This document shows, piece by piece, positions 1 through 7,006 of a DNA stretch of 14,470 nt. This DNA is from an uncultured Prevotellaceae bacterium (lineage in GTDB: Bacteria; Bacteroidota; Bacteroidia; Bacteroidales; Bacteroidaceae). The notes under the pieces are model-generated. The model did not search any database. It saw only the letters and a list, made by a program, of their open reading frames with translations, and was not told the origin of the DNA. Location: the NCBI GenBank assembly GCA_946413885.1, contig CAMKMK010000035.1:1-14470 (forward strand). Reading direction: 5' to 3'. Numbering within the stretch: position 1 is the first letter of the stretch; every line of letters begins with the position of its first letter. The position numbers and the translations under genes are program-made.

Positions 1-14
1 GTCATCGGAAAATT

Positions 15-32
15 CCGAGTAATCCGAGTTCT
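15..32. repeat. Two units of a 9-bp CCGAGTTCT-type minisatellite
   Basis: CCGAGTAAT (15-23) is followed directly by CCGAGTTCT (24-32). The second unit is identical to the main unit of the array at 14391-14470, so the same repeat family lies at both ends of the window. Just upstream, TCGGAA (5-10) and TTCCGA (13-18) form a dyad with an AA spacer that overlaps the first unit. The repeat may continue to the left of the window. Function unknown. Confidence 0.7.
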
Positions 33-36
33 CAGA

Positions 37-124
37 CAACACGTTGAATTGGGAAACACAACACGTTCTTCCTGCAAAGTCAACACGTTGAGATCGGAGA
101 AACAACACGTTGAAAATTCAACGG
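37..124. repeat. Four-copy 22-bp-period array of CAACACGTT
   Basis: CAACACGTT occurs at 37, 59, 81 and 103, each exactly 22 bp after the last. Three copies extend to CAACACGTTGA. The 11-13 bp between cores are not conserved, so this is a spaced-motif array and not a simple tandem duplication. Each core is an imperfect dyad (CAAC-AC-GTTG), and the last copy runs into a further dyad, CGTTGAA (108-114) and TTCAACG (117-123). Two helical turns are about 21 bp, so all copies would face the same side of the DNA. It lies 31 bp upstream of the -33 box of the hexosaminidase promoter. It could be an operator array or a degenerate intergenic repeat. Confidence 0.75.
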
Positions 125-154
125 TCAAACATCATTGATTTTTCTCCTTTTCTT

Positions 155-186
155 CTTGCATATTACGAAAAAAAGTTGTATCTTTG
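155..186 (+). promoter_or_regulatory. Bacteroidetes-type promoter for the hexosaminidase unit
   Basis: A perfect TAnnTTTG -7 element (TATCTTTG, 179-186) is preceded, after 20 bp, by CTTG (155-158), one mismatch from the TTTG -33 consensus of Bacteroidetes housekeeping promoters. The -7 element overlaps the palindrome CTTTGCAAAG (182-191). Transcription would begin near 193, giving a leader of about 20 nt before the ATG at 214. This rules out the in-frame TTG at 184 as the translation start. Confidence 0.7.
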
Positions 187-213
187 CAAAGAAAAAGAAA
201 GGGAAAAAAGTAC

Positions 214-2355
214 ATGAAACGAATACCTGTTATAATGCTCATCCTCTGGATTTTCTGTGCCGCAGAGGGTCAAGTGAGGGTTGATTACCAGAGCGTGCTG
301 CCCAGCGCTCAGCGCGTGGAGCTGCTTGATGGTTCAGACCATGTTTACCACGAGGGAGAGACGCTGAACAAGGATATACGGAAGAGCAGTCCAATCGAGG
401 CAGAGGGCTTCGTGATTGATGTTGACAGTAGACAAATCACCATCCACGCCTCCACCGCTGCAGGTGCTTTCTATGGCGAGCAAATGGTGCGCAAACTCGT
501 GCTCGTGGCTCAGGCAAAGGCAGACAAGAGTGACACTCGCGAAATCATCTTCCCAGCGGCACACATCGAGTCCTCTCCAGCCTTTCCCTGGCGCGGCATG
601 CATCTTGATGTGGCTCGCCACACCTTCCCCCTTAGCTACATCAAGAAATACATCGACTTGCTTGCCCTCCATCAAATGGATGTCTTCCACTGGCATCTGA
701 CCGACGATCAGGGATGGCGCATGGAGGTGAAACGTTATCCGCGACTAACGGAAGGACAAGAATTCTTTACACAGAAGGAAATCCGTGAGGTGGTGGAGTA
801 CGCTCGCGAGCGACACATCGAGGTGGTTCCTGAAATAGATATGCCTGGACACATGATGGCGGCCCTGGCGGCTTATCCTGAGTTGGGTTGCACGGGAGGC
901 CCCTACAAGTTGCCAACCAGCTATGGAGTCTTCGAGGACGTGCTTTGCATCGGTCATCCCAAGGTGATGAAGTTCGTCAAGGATGTGCTGAGCGAAGTAA
1001 TGAGTCTCTTTCCTTCCAAATACCTTCATGTGGGTGGCGACGAATGCCCGCGCGATCGTTGGAAGGAATGTCCGCGATGCCAGGCCTACATAACGTCTCA
1101 CCGCATCGAGGCAAAGGGGAAATTGTCGAAAGAAGACTGCTTGCAAGGCTATTTCATGAACGAGGTAGGCAAGTATCTGAAGAAACATGGACGTCGCATG
1201 ATTGGATGGGACGAGATGCTCGATAGCGATATCCCTCTTAGCTCCACACTAATGGCTTGGCGAAGCGCCCGCAAAGGGTATGAGGCGGCACGGTCAGGAC
1301 ACGATGTGATCATGACCCCTGTGGATTTCACCTATCTGAGCAATCGTGGACTTTACTCGCTGGGAGGCGACCACAGTATCAAAAAAGCCCTCAGTCTGAA
1401 CGTTTGTCCTGACACGCTCGACGAGTCCGCACGCAAGCATATCAAAGGTGTACAGGGATGCATCTGGACGGAACGGGTGCTCGATCCCCAGCGTTGTGAA
1501 TGGCTTCTGCTTCCCCGTCTGGCAGCGATTGCCGAGGTAGGCTGGCATGCTGATAAGCGCGAAGAGGATGCATTCATGAGTCGCGTGTACAACATGATGA
1601 GAGTCTATGATGCATTGGACGCAGGAGGCTACAGCCGCGATGTGTACAACATCACTCCCTACACGCAAGTTGATCAGGATCGGAGCGAGATCCGTATCCG
1701 GCTGGCAACGCTCAACAACCGCCCCATCCGCTTCACGCTGGACGGACGGAAACCTACGCTGACAGACCACCTCTATAAGGACTCAATCGTATTACGCGAA
1801 AGTGCAGACTTGCGGGCACAGGTGATCTCAGATGCTGACTCGTCGGATGTCTGTAGCCTGCGTGTCGATGTGAACAAAGCCACCTTCTGCCCCTTGACGT
1901 TCAACACGTCACCCTGGAAGAATCACACGTATGGCGGGGCACCGCTATTAGTGAACGGTTTGCATGGCTCTACTGACTTCGCAGATGGCGCATGGGTAGG
2001 CTTTGGAGGAAACAACGTAAATCTTACCATCGACCTGCGTCAACAGAAAACAATCTCCACGGTAGGCGTAACCAGTTGCATAGCAGTAAGTTCTGCCGTG
2101 ATGGACTTCGTGGGTTTCCGTGTACTCGTCTCTGACGACGGAGAGAAATTCACGCAAGTCTATGCCTCCGATATTCATGAATTGGGTGAAGAGGATGCCA
2201 ACCTGAACGTAACACGTCGCCACGAAATGAAATTCTCGCCCATCAGAGCCCGCTATCTTCGCCTCGTGGGACTCAACAATCCCCGACTGCCCTCCTGGCA
2301 CAAATGGGCTGGCAGCACCTGCTTCGTCTTCCTCGATGAGGTGGAAGTGAATTAG
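214..2355 (+). CDS. Exported beta-N-acetylhexosaminidase, GH20, with C-terminal F5/8-type domain
   Basis: A 713-residue retaining exo-hexosaminidase expected to remove terminal beta-linked GlcNAc or GalNAc from glycans outside the cytoplasm. Residues 1-20 form a signal peptide (MKRIP, a hydrophobic run, then AAEGQ). A GH20b-like domain follows to about residue 125, then the GH20 barrel to about 455. Visible signatures are the substrate Arg in RGMHLDVARH (R127), HWHLTDDQGW, PEIDMPGH, the catalytic Asp-Glu pair in HVGGDEC (D276/E277) and QGCIWTE (W418, E420). A chitobiase-C-like beta segment (about 500-570) and an F5/8 type C (discoidin-like, sugar-binding) domain (about 575-713) complete it. 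The start was set at ATG 214 because the in-frame TTG at 184 lies inside the promoter and would add ten charged residues ahead of the signal peptide. The next gene starts 44 bp later on the same strand. The family is certain, the natural glycan is not. Confidence 0.93.
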   Translation: MKRIPVIMLILWIFCAAEGQVRVDYQSVLPSAQRVELLDGSDHVYHEGETLNKDIRKSSPIEAEGFVIDVDSRQITIHASTAAGAFYGEQMVRKLVLVAQAKADKSDTREIIFPAAHIESSPAFPWRGMHLDVARHTFPLSYIKKYIDLLALHQMDVFHWHLTDDQGWRMEVKRYPRLTEGQEFFTQKEIREVVEYARERHIEVVPEIDMPGHMMAALAAYPELGCTGGPYKLPTSYGVFEDVLCIGHPKVMKFVKDVLSEVMSLFPSKYLHVGGDECPRDRWKECPRCQAYITSHRIEAKGKLSKEDCLQGYFMNEVGKYLKKHGRRMIGWDEMLDSDIPLSSTLMAWRSARKGYEAARSGHDVIMTPVDFTYLSNRGLYSLGGDHSIKKALSLNVCPDTLDESARKHIKGVQGCIWTERVLDPQRCEWLLLPRLAAIAEVGWHADKREEDAFMSRVYNMMRVYDALDAGGYSRDVYNITPYTQVDQDRSEIRIRLATLNNRPIRFTLDGRKPTLTDHLYKDSIVLRESADLRAQVISDADSSDVCSLRVDVNKATFCPLTFNTSPWKNHTYGGAPLLVNGLHGSTDFADGAWVGFGGNNVNLTIDLRQQKTISTVGVTSCIAVSSAVMDFVGFRVLVSDDGEKFTQVYASDIHELGEEDANLNVTRRHEMKFSPIRARYLRLVGLNNPRLPSWHKWAGSTCFVFLDEVEVN

Positions 2356-2399
2356 GAGAGCATTGACTTGATTAGATACAAAAAAATATTTACACAAAT

Positions 2400-3377
2400 A
2401 TGAATTACCATCGATTCTTTCTCCCCTTTCTGCTGCTCGCTTTGACAGTCAGCACCCAAGCGCAGATGTTCTACAAGGATACCGACCGAACGGGTGTCCC
2501 CTTTGCAAAAGACCCCGTCGTGGTTAGCCTGAACGGACGCTACCTGATGTACTACTCAGTACCTCCCTATTCGGACAAGAGCAAAGGGACAGGATGGAAC
2601 ATCGGCATCGCTGAGAGTCAGGACTTGGAAAACTGGAAGAAGATAGGCGAGATGATACCCGAAACCCCTTACGAGGAAAAAGGCCTTTGCGCTCCAGGTG
2701 CATTGGTTAGAAACGACACCATTCATCTCTTCTATCAAACCTACGGAAATGGCCGTCTGGATGCTATCTGTCATGCCTTCAGCACCGATGGCCTTCATTT
2801 TGAACGCGATGCAACGAATCCCATCTTTCACCCAGAACCATCTGACTGGACGTGTGGACGCGCCATCGACGCCGAGGTGACGGAATTCAAAGGTCAATAT
2901 TTCCTCTATTTCGCCACACGTGACCCTGCCTTCGAGAAACAGATGCTGGGCGTGGCAACCGCTCCCAAAGGAACAGACTTCAGACGTGAAGACTGGACGC
3001 TCAGGGCTGACAGCAGTATCCTGCGCCCTACCCTTCCTTGGGAAGGAAAGTGTATCGAGGGAGCTTCTGTAATCAAGCATAAGGGCAAACTATACATGGT
3101 GTATGCCGGCTCATACAATAACGATCCTCAACAGATAGGTTCCGCGGTAAGTAAGGACGGCATCCAATGGAAACGACTTTCGGACGAACCTCTGCTGAGA
3201 AATGGAGCACCTGGAACATGGAACGAGAGTGAATCCGGTCACCCCTGCATCTTCCGCGACAGGAAAGGTAAAATTCACCTTTTTTATCAGGGCAACAATA
3301 CTCATGGGAAGAATTGGATACTATCCAGCGTAGCGCTAAAATGGAACAGAAAAGGGCTGAAAGTGGCTTCCAAATAA
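2400..3377 (+). CDS. Exported five-bladed beta-propeller glycoside hydrolase, GH43/GH117-like
   Basis: A 325-residue protein with a clear signal peptide (about residues 1-21, ending in TQAQ) and no C-terminal accessory domain. Repeated blade motifs (LMYYSV, LFYQTYG, YFLYFATRD, LYMVYAGSY, HLFYQGNN) with W/Y-rich strands mark the GH43/GH32/GH117/GH130 propeller superfamily. Acidic residues at the expected places are D38 (FAKDPVV), D157 (AIDAEV) and E220 (CIEGASV), matching the base, pKa-modulating Asp and acid Glu of GH43-like enzymes. H281 in ESGHPCIF is also likely to be in the active site. It lies 44 bp after the hexosaminidase with no terminator between, so the two are probably co-transcribed and act on the same glycan in sequence. 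Sub-family and sugar specificity (arabinose, xylose, galactose or anhydro-sugar) cannot be read from the sequence. No SusC/SusD pair is present in the window. Confidence 0.8.
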   Translation: MNYHRFFLPFLLLALTVSTQAQMFYKDTDRTGVPFAKDPVVVSLNGRYLMYYSVPPYSDKSKGTGWNIGIAESQDLENWKKIGEMIPETPYEEKGLCAPGALVRNDTIHLFYQTYGNGRLDAICHAFSTDGLHFERDATNPIFHPEPSDWTCGRAIDAEVTEFKGQYFLYFATRDPAFEKQMLGVATAPKGTDFRREDWTLRADSSILRPTLPWEGKCIEGASVIKHKGKLYMVYAGSYNNDPQQIGSAVSKDGIQWKRLSDEPLLRNGAPGTWNESESGHPCIFRDRKGKIHLFYQGNNTHGKNWILSSVALKWNRKGLKVASK

Positions 3378-3405
3378 TGATTTGATAAAGAAAATCTTGT
3401 TTTCC

Positions 3406-3437
3406 TTTCGGAATTTGGATTAAATTCTGTAATTTTG
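3406..3437 (+). promoter_or_regulatory. Candidate promoter of the iorA operon
   Basis: TAATTTTG (3430-3437) fits the -7 consensus TAnnTTTG exactly. Twenty bp upstream is TTTC (3406-3409), one mismatch from TTTG. Transcription would begin near 3444, leaving a leader of about 38 nt before the ATG at 3482. A second, weaker -7-like site, TATACTTG, lies at 3464-3471 but has no well-spaced -33 box. This is the only promoter-like site found ahead of the ten-gene run. Confidence 0.5.
3411..3427. promoter_or_regulatory. Dyad inside the iorA promoter, possible operator
   Basis: GAATTT (3411-3416) and AAATTC (3422-3427) are perfect inverted arms around a 5-nt centre. The dyad fills most of the spacer between the proposed -33 and -7 boxes, where a bound regulator would block RNA polymerase. 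It is AT-rich and short, so chance occurrence is quite possible. Confidence 0.25.
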
Positions 3438-3481
3438 TTGCATTTTTGTAACAGATTGCACATTATACTTGTTTCGATAAT

Positions 3482-5077
3482 ATGGAAAAAAGATTGTTAT
3501 TGGGGGACGAAGCCATAGCTTTGGGAGCCATACATGCCGGATTGAGCGGTGTGTATGCTTATCCAGGAACTCCCTCCACCGAAATTACAGAATTTATTCA
3601 GTCGAACGCAAAAGAAATCCGCAGCCGCTGGTGTACCAACGAGAAGACAGCTATGGAGGCTGCCCTCGGAATGTCCTTTGCTGGCAAACGTGCCCTTGTA
3701 TGTATGAAACACGTGGGTATGAACGTCTGCGCGGATGCTTTTGTCAATAGTGCCATCACGGGTGTGAATGGCGGTATCGTCGTGCTGGCAGCTGATGACC
3801 CCAGCATGCACTCGAGCCAGAACGAACAGGACAGCCGTTTCTATGCTAAGTTTGCGATGGTTCCTGCATTGGAACCCAGCAATCAACAGGAGGCTTACGA
3901 CATGATGGCTAGCGCGTTCAACCTTTCCGAAGCCCTGCGTGAACCTGTTGTACTTCGTATTGTGACTCGTCTGGCTCACAGCCGTGCTGCGGTAACCGTA
4001 GGAAACCAAAAGCCTCAAAACCCGCTGAACGTGAGCAACGAACGCTGGGTGTTGCTGCCTGGCATCGCACGAAAGCGTTATGCTGACCTTATCTCCAAGC
4101 AACCTGCTATGTTGGAGGCTTCAGAAACTTCCATCTACAACAAGACAGAACATGGAGACGAAAGCAAGAAGTTGGGCATCATCGCCTGTGGAATTGGTTA
4201 CAACTACGTGAAAGAAGCTATTGGCGACAAGGCAAACATCCTGAAAATCTCTCAATATCCTCTCCCTGTAGAAGCAATCAAGAAACTGGCTTCCGAGAAC
4301 GAAGCAATCCTCGTAGTGGAAGACGGTCAACCCGTAGTAGAGGAACAGGTGGCCGGCATTCTGGGTGCTGGATATCCCGTCAAAGGCCGTCTCACAGGCG
4401 ATTTACCTCGTCAGGGCGAACTGAATCCAGATTCTGTCGCAAAGGCATTAGGTCTCCCCTATGGCCCTGTCTTCGAACCTGCCAAGAACCTGGCCGGTCG
4501 TCCTCCCCAGCTCTGCCAAGGATGCGGCCATCGCGACGTGTACACCGCTCTCAATCAAGTGGCTGCCGAATATCCTGATCACAGAATCTTTGGAGACATC
4601 GGCTGCTATACGTTGGGTGCCCTTCCTCCATTCCAAGCTTTAGCAAGTTGTGTGGATATGGGAGCAAGCATCACGATGGCAAAGGGTGCTGCTGATGCGG
4701 GCCTCTTCCCCTCTATCGCAGTTATCGGCGACTCCACATTCACCCATTCGGGTATGACGGGTCTGCTGGATGCCGTAAACGATAAATCAAATATTACCGT
4801 AATCATCAGCGACAACCTGACAACAGGTATGACAGGTGGACAAGACAGCGCAGGAACCAGTAAATATGAGGCTATCTGCTTAGGATTGGGCGTAGAGCCT
4901 GAACACTTGCATGTCGTCGTTCCACTTCCCAAAAACATGCCTGAAATCACTCGTATCCTGCGTGAGGAAATCGAGTACAACGGAGTGAGTGTAATCATCC
5001 CACGTCGTGAGTGTATCCAAACGGCTGCACGTCATGCTCGTGAACGTAGAATCAAGAACGAGGAGGAAAAGAAATGA
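3482..5077 (+). CDS. iorA: Indolepyruvate:ferredoxin oxidoreductase alpha subunit (short form without ferredoxin domain)
   Basis: The TPP-dependent subunit of IOR, which interconverts aryl pyruvates (indole-, phenyl-, hydroxyphenylpyruvate) plus CoA and arylacetyl-CoA plus CO2 with ferredoxin, in the cytoplasm. The N-terminal 2-oxoacid-oxidoreductase domain shows YPGTPSTEITEF and the conserved Glu region WCTNEKTAMEA (about 50-60). The C-terminal TPP domain shows CQGCGH (345-350), GDIGC (C375), GDS (416-418) and DN (444-445), which form the TPP/Mg motif. C345, C348 and C375 match three ligands of the proximal [4Fe-4S] cluster of 2-oxoacid oxidoreductases. C466 or C511 could be the fourth. At 531 residues it stops just after the TPP domain and lacks the two-cluster CxxCxxCxxxCP ferredoxin module that ends archaeal IorA proteins of 600 residues or more. 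Its stop overlaps the iorB start by 4 bp (ATGA). Assignment is confident. The preferred direction and substrate are inferred. Confidence 0.93.
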   Translation: MEKRLLLGDEAIALGAIHAGLSGVYAYPGTPSTEITEFIQSNAKEIRSRWCTNEKTAMEAALGMSFAGKRALVCMKHVGMNVCADAFVNSAITGVNGGIVVLAADDPSMHSSQNEQDSRFYAKFAMVPALEPSNQQEAYDMMASAFNLSEALREPVVLRIVTRLAHSRAAVTVGNQKPQNPLNVSNERWVLLPGIARKRYADLISKQPAMLEASETSIYNKTEHGDESKKLGIIACGIGYNYVKEAIGDKANILKISQYPLPVEAIKKLASENEAILVVEDGQPVVEEQVAGILGAGYPVKGRLTGDLPRQGELNPDSVAKALGLPYGPVFEPAKNLAGRPPQLCQGCGHRDVYTALNQVAAEYPDHRIFGDIGCYTLGALPPFQALASCVDMGASITMAKGAADAGLFPSIAVIGDSTFTHSGMTGLLDAVNDKSNITVIISDNLTTGMTGGQDSAGTSKYEAICLGLGVEPEHLHVVVPLPKNMPEITRILREEIEYNGVSVIIPRRECIQTAARHARERRIKNEEEKK

Positions 5078-5649
5078 AAAAAGACATCATTTTGTGTGGT
5101 GTGGGAGGACAAGGAATCCTCTCCATCGCAACCATTATAGGTGAGGCTGCCACGAAGGCTGGCCTGTATCTGAAACAAGCTGAGGTTCACGGAATGAGCC
5201 AACGAGGAGGTGACGTACAAAGCAACTTGAGATTGAGCACAGATCCCATCTGGAGCGACCTGATTCCTGAAGGAAAGGCTGACGTCGTAATCTCAATGGA
5301 ACCTATGGAGAGCCTCCGCTATCTGCCTTATTTGGCCAAAACAGGAACCATCGTGACCAGTAGCAAACCCTTCATCAACATTCCCAACTATCCTGATGAA
5401 TCTACCCTGCAAGCAGAATTGGACAATCTTCCCAGCGTAGTGAAGCTGGATATCGATTCAGTTGCTAAAGATGCCGGTAATCCACGCGGAGCCAACATGG
5501 TATTGCTGGGAATGGCTGCGCCCTACATCGAAATCCTGACCGTAGAACAACTGCGCAAAGCCATCTCTGTCATTTTTGCCCGTAAGGGTGAGGCCATTGT
5601 GGAGAGCAATCTGAAAGCTTTCGATATGGGTGTTGAAGCCACCAAATGA
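5074..5649 (+). CDS. iorB: Indolepyruvate:ferredoxin oxidoreductase beta subunit
   Basis: A 191-residue gamma-domain subunit of the 2-oxoacid:ferredoxin oxidoreductase family, the obligate partner of IorA. It carries the family hallmarks GVGGQGILSIATIIGEAA near residues 9-26 and AEVHGMSQRGGDVQSNLR near 36-53, followed by VVISMEPMESLRYLPYL and NMVLLGMAAPY. Its length is normal for IorB. It has no cysteine cluster, so it does not supply the ferredoxin domain missing from IorA. The ATGA overlap with iorA implies translational coupling and 1:1 production. A 47-bp A-rich gap without a promoter follows before the first CoA ligase. Confidence 0.94.
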   Translation: MKKDIILCGVGGQGILSIATIIGEAATKAGLYLKQAEVHGMSQRGGDVQSNLRLSTDPIWSDLIPEGKADVVISMEPMESLRYLPYLAKTGTIVTSSKPFINIPNYPDESTLQAELDNLPSVVKLDIDSVAKDAGNPRGANMVLLGMAAPYIEILTVEQLRKAISVIFARKGEAIVESNLKAFDMGVEATK

Positions 5650-5696
5650 ACCAAACAAAAACAAGGATAACAACAATTTAAAAAAAACACAAACTC

Positions 5697-7004
5697 ATGA
5701 TCCACAATCCGAAATACGAGTGTATGTCTCGCGAGGATATGCGTAAACTTCAGAGTGAGCGTCTTATCAAGACAGTAAAGATCTGTTATGAGAAAGTTCC
5801 ATTTTACCAGAAAAAAATGGATGACATGGGCGTGAAGCCAGAAGACATCAAATCAATCGACGACATCAACAAACTTCCTTTTACAACCAAGACCGATCTG
5901 CGCGATGAGTATCCTTTCGGCCTCGAAGCTGTTCCTCATAGTGAGATTCGTCGTATTCATGCTTCCAGCGGTACAACGGGTAAACCTGTAGTGGCTACCT
6001 ATACTGAAAATGATCTGGCTATGTGGGCAGAAGGAGTGGCACGTGTAATGGCTGTAGCCAATATCGGTCCTGGCGACACTATTCAGATATCGTATGGTTA
6101 TGGACTTTTTACAGGAGGTTTGGGTGCGCACGATGGCGCAGCCGTTCGAGGTGCCATCCAGTTGCCTACAAGTGCTGGCAATACGGAGAAGCAAATCATG
6201 TTGATGCAGGACTTTGGAGCTACCGCCCTCGCTTGTACTCCCAGCTACGCAATGCGTCTGGCCGAAGCCATTCATGACAGTAAGATTGTTTCCGTTCACC
6301 AGATGAAATTGCGTGCCGGATTCTTTGGGGCAGAACCTTGGACAGAAGGTATGCGCAAAGAGCTGGAGAGGAAACTACAGATTAAGGCCTATGACATATA
6401 CGGATTGACAGAAATGTGCGGACCTGGTGTAGGTGGTGAGTGCGAGTGTCAAAACGGAACTCATCTTTGGGAGGATATGTTCTTCCCTGAGATCATCAAT
6501 CCTGATACCCTGAAACCCTGTGAACCTGGCGAGTTCGGTGAACTGGTTTTCACATCCCTCTGCAAGGAAGCTATGCCTATCCTTCGCTATCGTACTCGTG
6601 ACCTGACACGTCTGCGTTACGAGAAATGCAAGTGCGGACGTACAGCAGTGCGAATGGATCGTATCCTGGGTCGCTCAGACGACATGATCATCATCCGCGG
6701 CGTGAATGTTTTCCCCTCTCAGATAGAAACCTGTCTGACAGAGTTCCCCGCTTTCCAACCCTACTACTTCATCACAGTAGATCGTATCTACAACGAAGAT
6801 ACCTTCGATCTGGATGTCGAACTGAAGTCTCAGTTCTTCAGCGCTGATCCTCAGGATCAGATGAAGTTCATCAAACCTCTCTATGACCGTATTGTAAGTA
6901 TGGTGGGTGTCAAACCCAACATTCACATCCTGCCTCCATACGGTATCGAGCGCTCAATGGGTAAGGCTAAGCATGTGAATGATAAACGCAATTTCAGAGC
7001 ATAA
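5697..7004 (+). CDS. paaK: Phenylacetate-CoA ligase (aryl acetate:CoA ligase), copy 1
   Basis: A 435-residue cytosolic AMP-forming ligase of the PaaK type: aryl acetate + ATP + CoA gives arylacetyl-CoA + AMP + PPi. The P-loop SSGTTGKP is at 90-97, YGLTEMCGPG at 235-244, YRTRDLT near 298-304, GRSDDMIIIRGVNVFP near 325-340 and the C-terminal catalytic Lys in MGKAKHV (K423). A CKCGR motif (C311, C313) is also present. The pocket loop reads GYGLFTGGLGAHDG, where the PaaK pattern as I recall it has HYG; the Tyr-to-Asp change (D146) could alter substrate choice. It lies between iorB and the aminotransferase, whose start is 2 bp after its stop. It is about half identical by eye to the second copy at 8366. 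Family is certain; indoleacetate or hydroxyphenylacetate are as possible as phenylacetate. Confidence 0.92.
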   Translation: MIHNPKYECMSREDMRKLQSERLIKTVKICYEKVPFYQKKMDDMGVKPEDIKSIDDINKLPFTTKTDLRDEYPFGLEAVPHSEIRRIHASSGTTGKPVVATYTENDLAMWAEGVARVMAVANIGPGDTIQISYGYGLFTGGLGAHDGAAVRGAIQLPTSAGNTEKQIMLMQDFGATALACTPSYAMRLAEAIHDSKIVSVHQMKLRAGFFGAEPWTEGMRKELERKLQIKAYDIYGLTEMCGPGVGGECECQNGTHLWEDMFFPEIINPDTLKPCEPGEFGELVFTSLCKEAMPILRYRTRDLTRLRYEKCKCGRTAVRMDRILGRSDDMIIIRGVNVFPSQIETCLTEFPAFQPYYFITVDRIYNEDTFDLDVELKSQFFSADPQDQMKFIKPLYDRIVSMVGVKPNIHILPPYGIERSMGKAKHVNDKRNFRA

Positions 7005-7006
7005 CA

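Noticed and set aside
37..124. CRISPR-like reading of the CAACACGTT array
   Set aside because: A 9-bp core at 22-bp period leaves 13-bp intervals, far below CRISPR repeat and spacer sizes.
184..213. In-frame TTG start that would extend the hexosaminidase by ten residues
   Set aside because: The TTG is part of the TATCTTTG -7 element and lies upstream of the likely transcription start. The ATG at 214 gives a clean signal peptide.
3497..4102. 201-codon minus-strand reading frame inside iorA
   Set aside because: Antisense shadow of a strongly supported gene; its composition is His- and Ser-rich without domain features.
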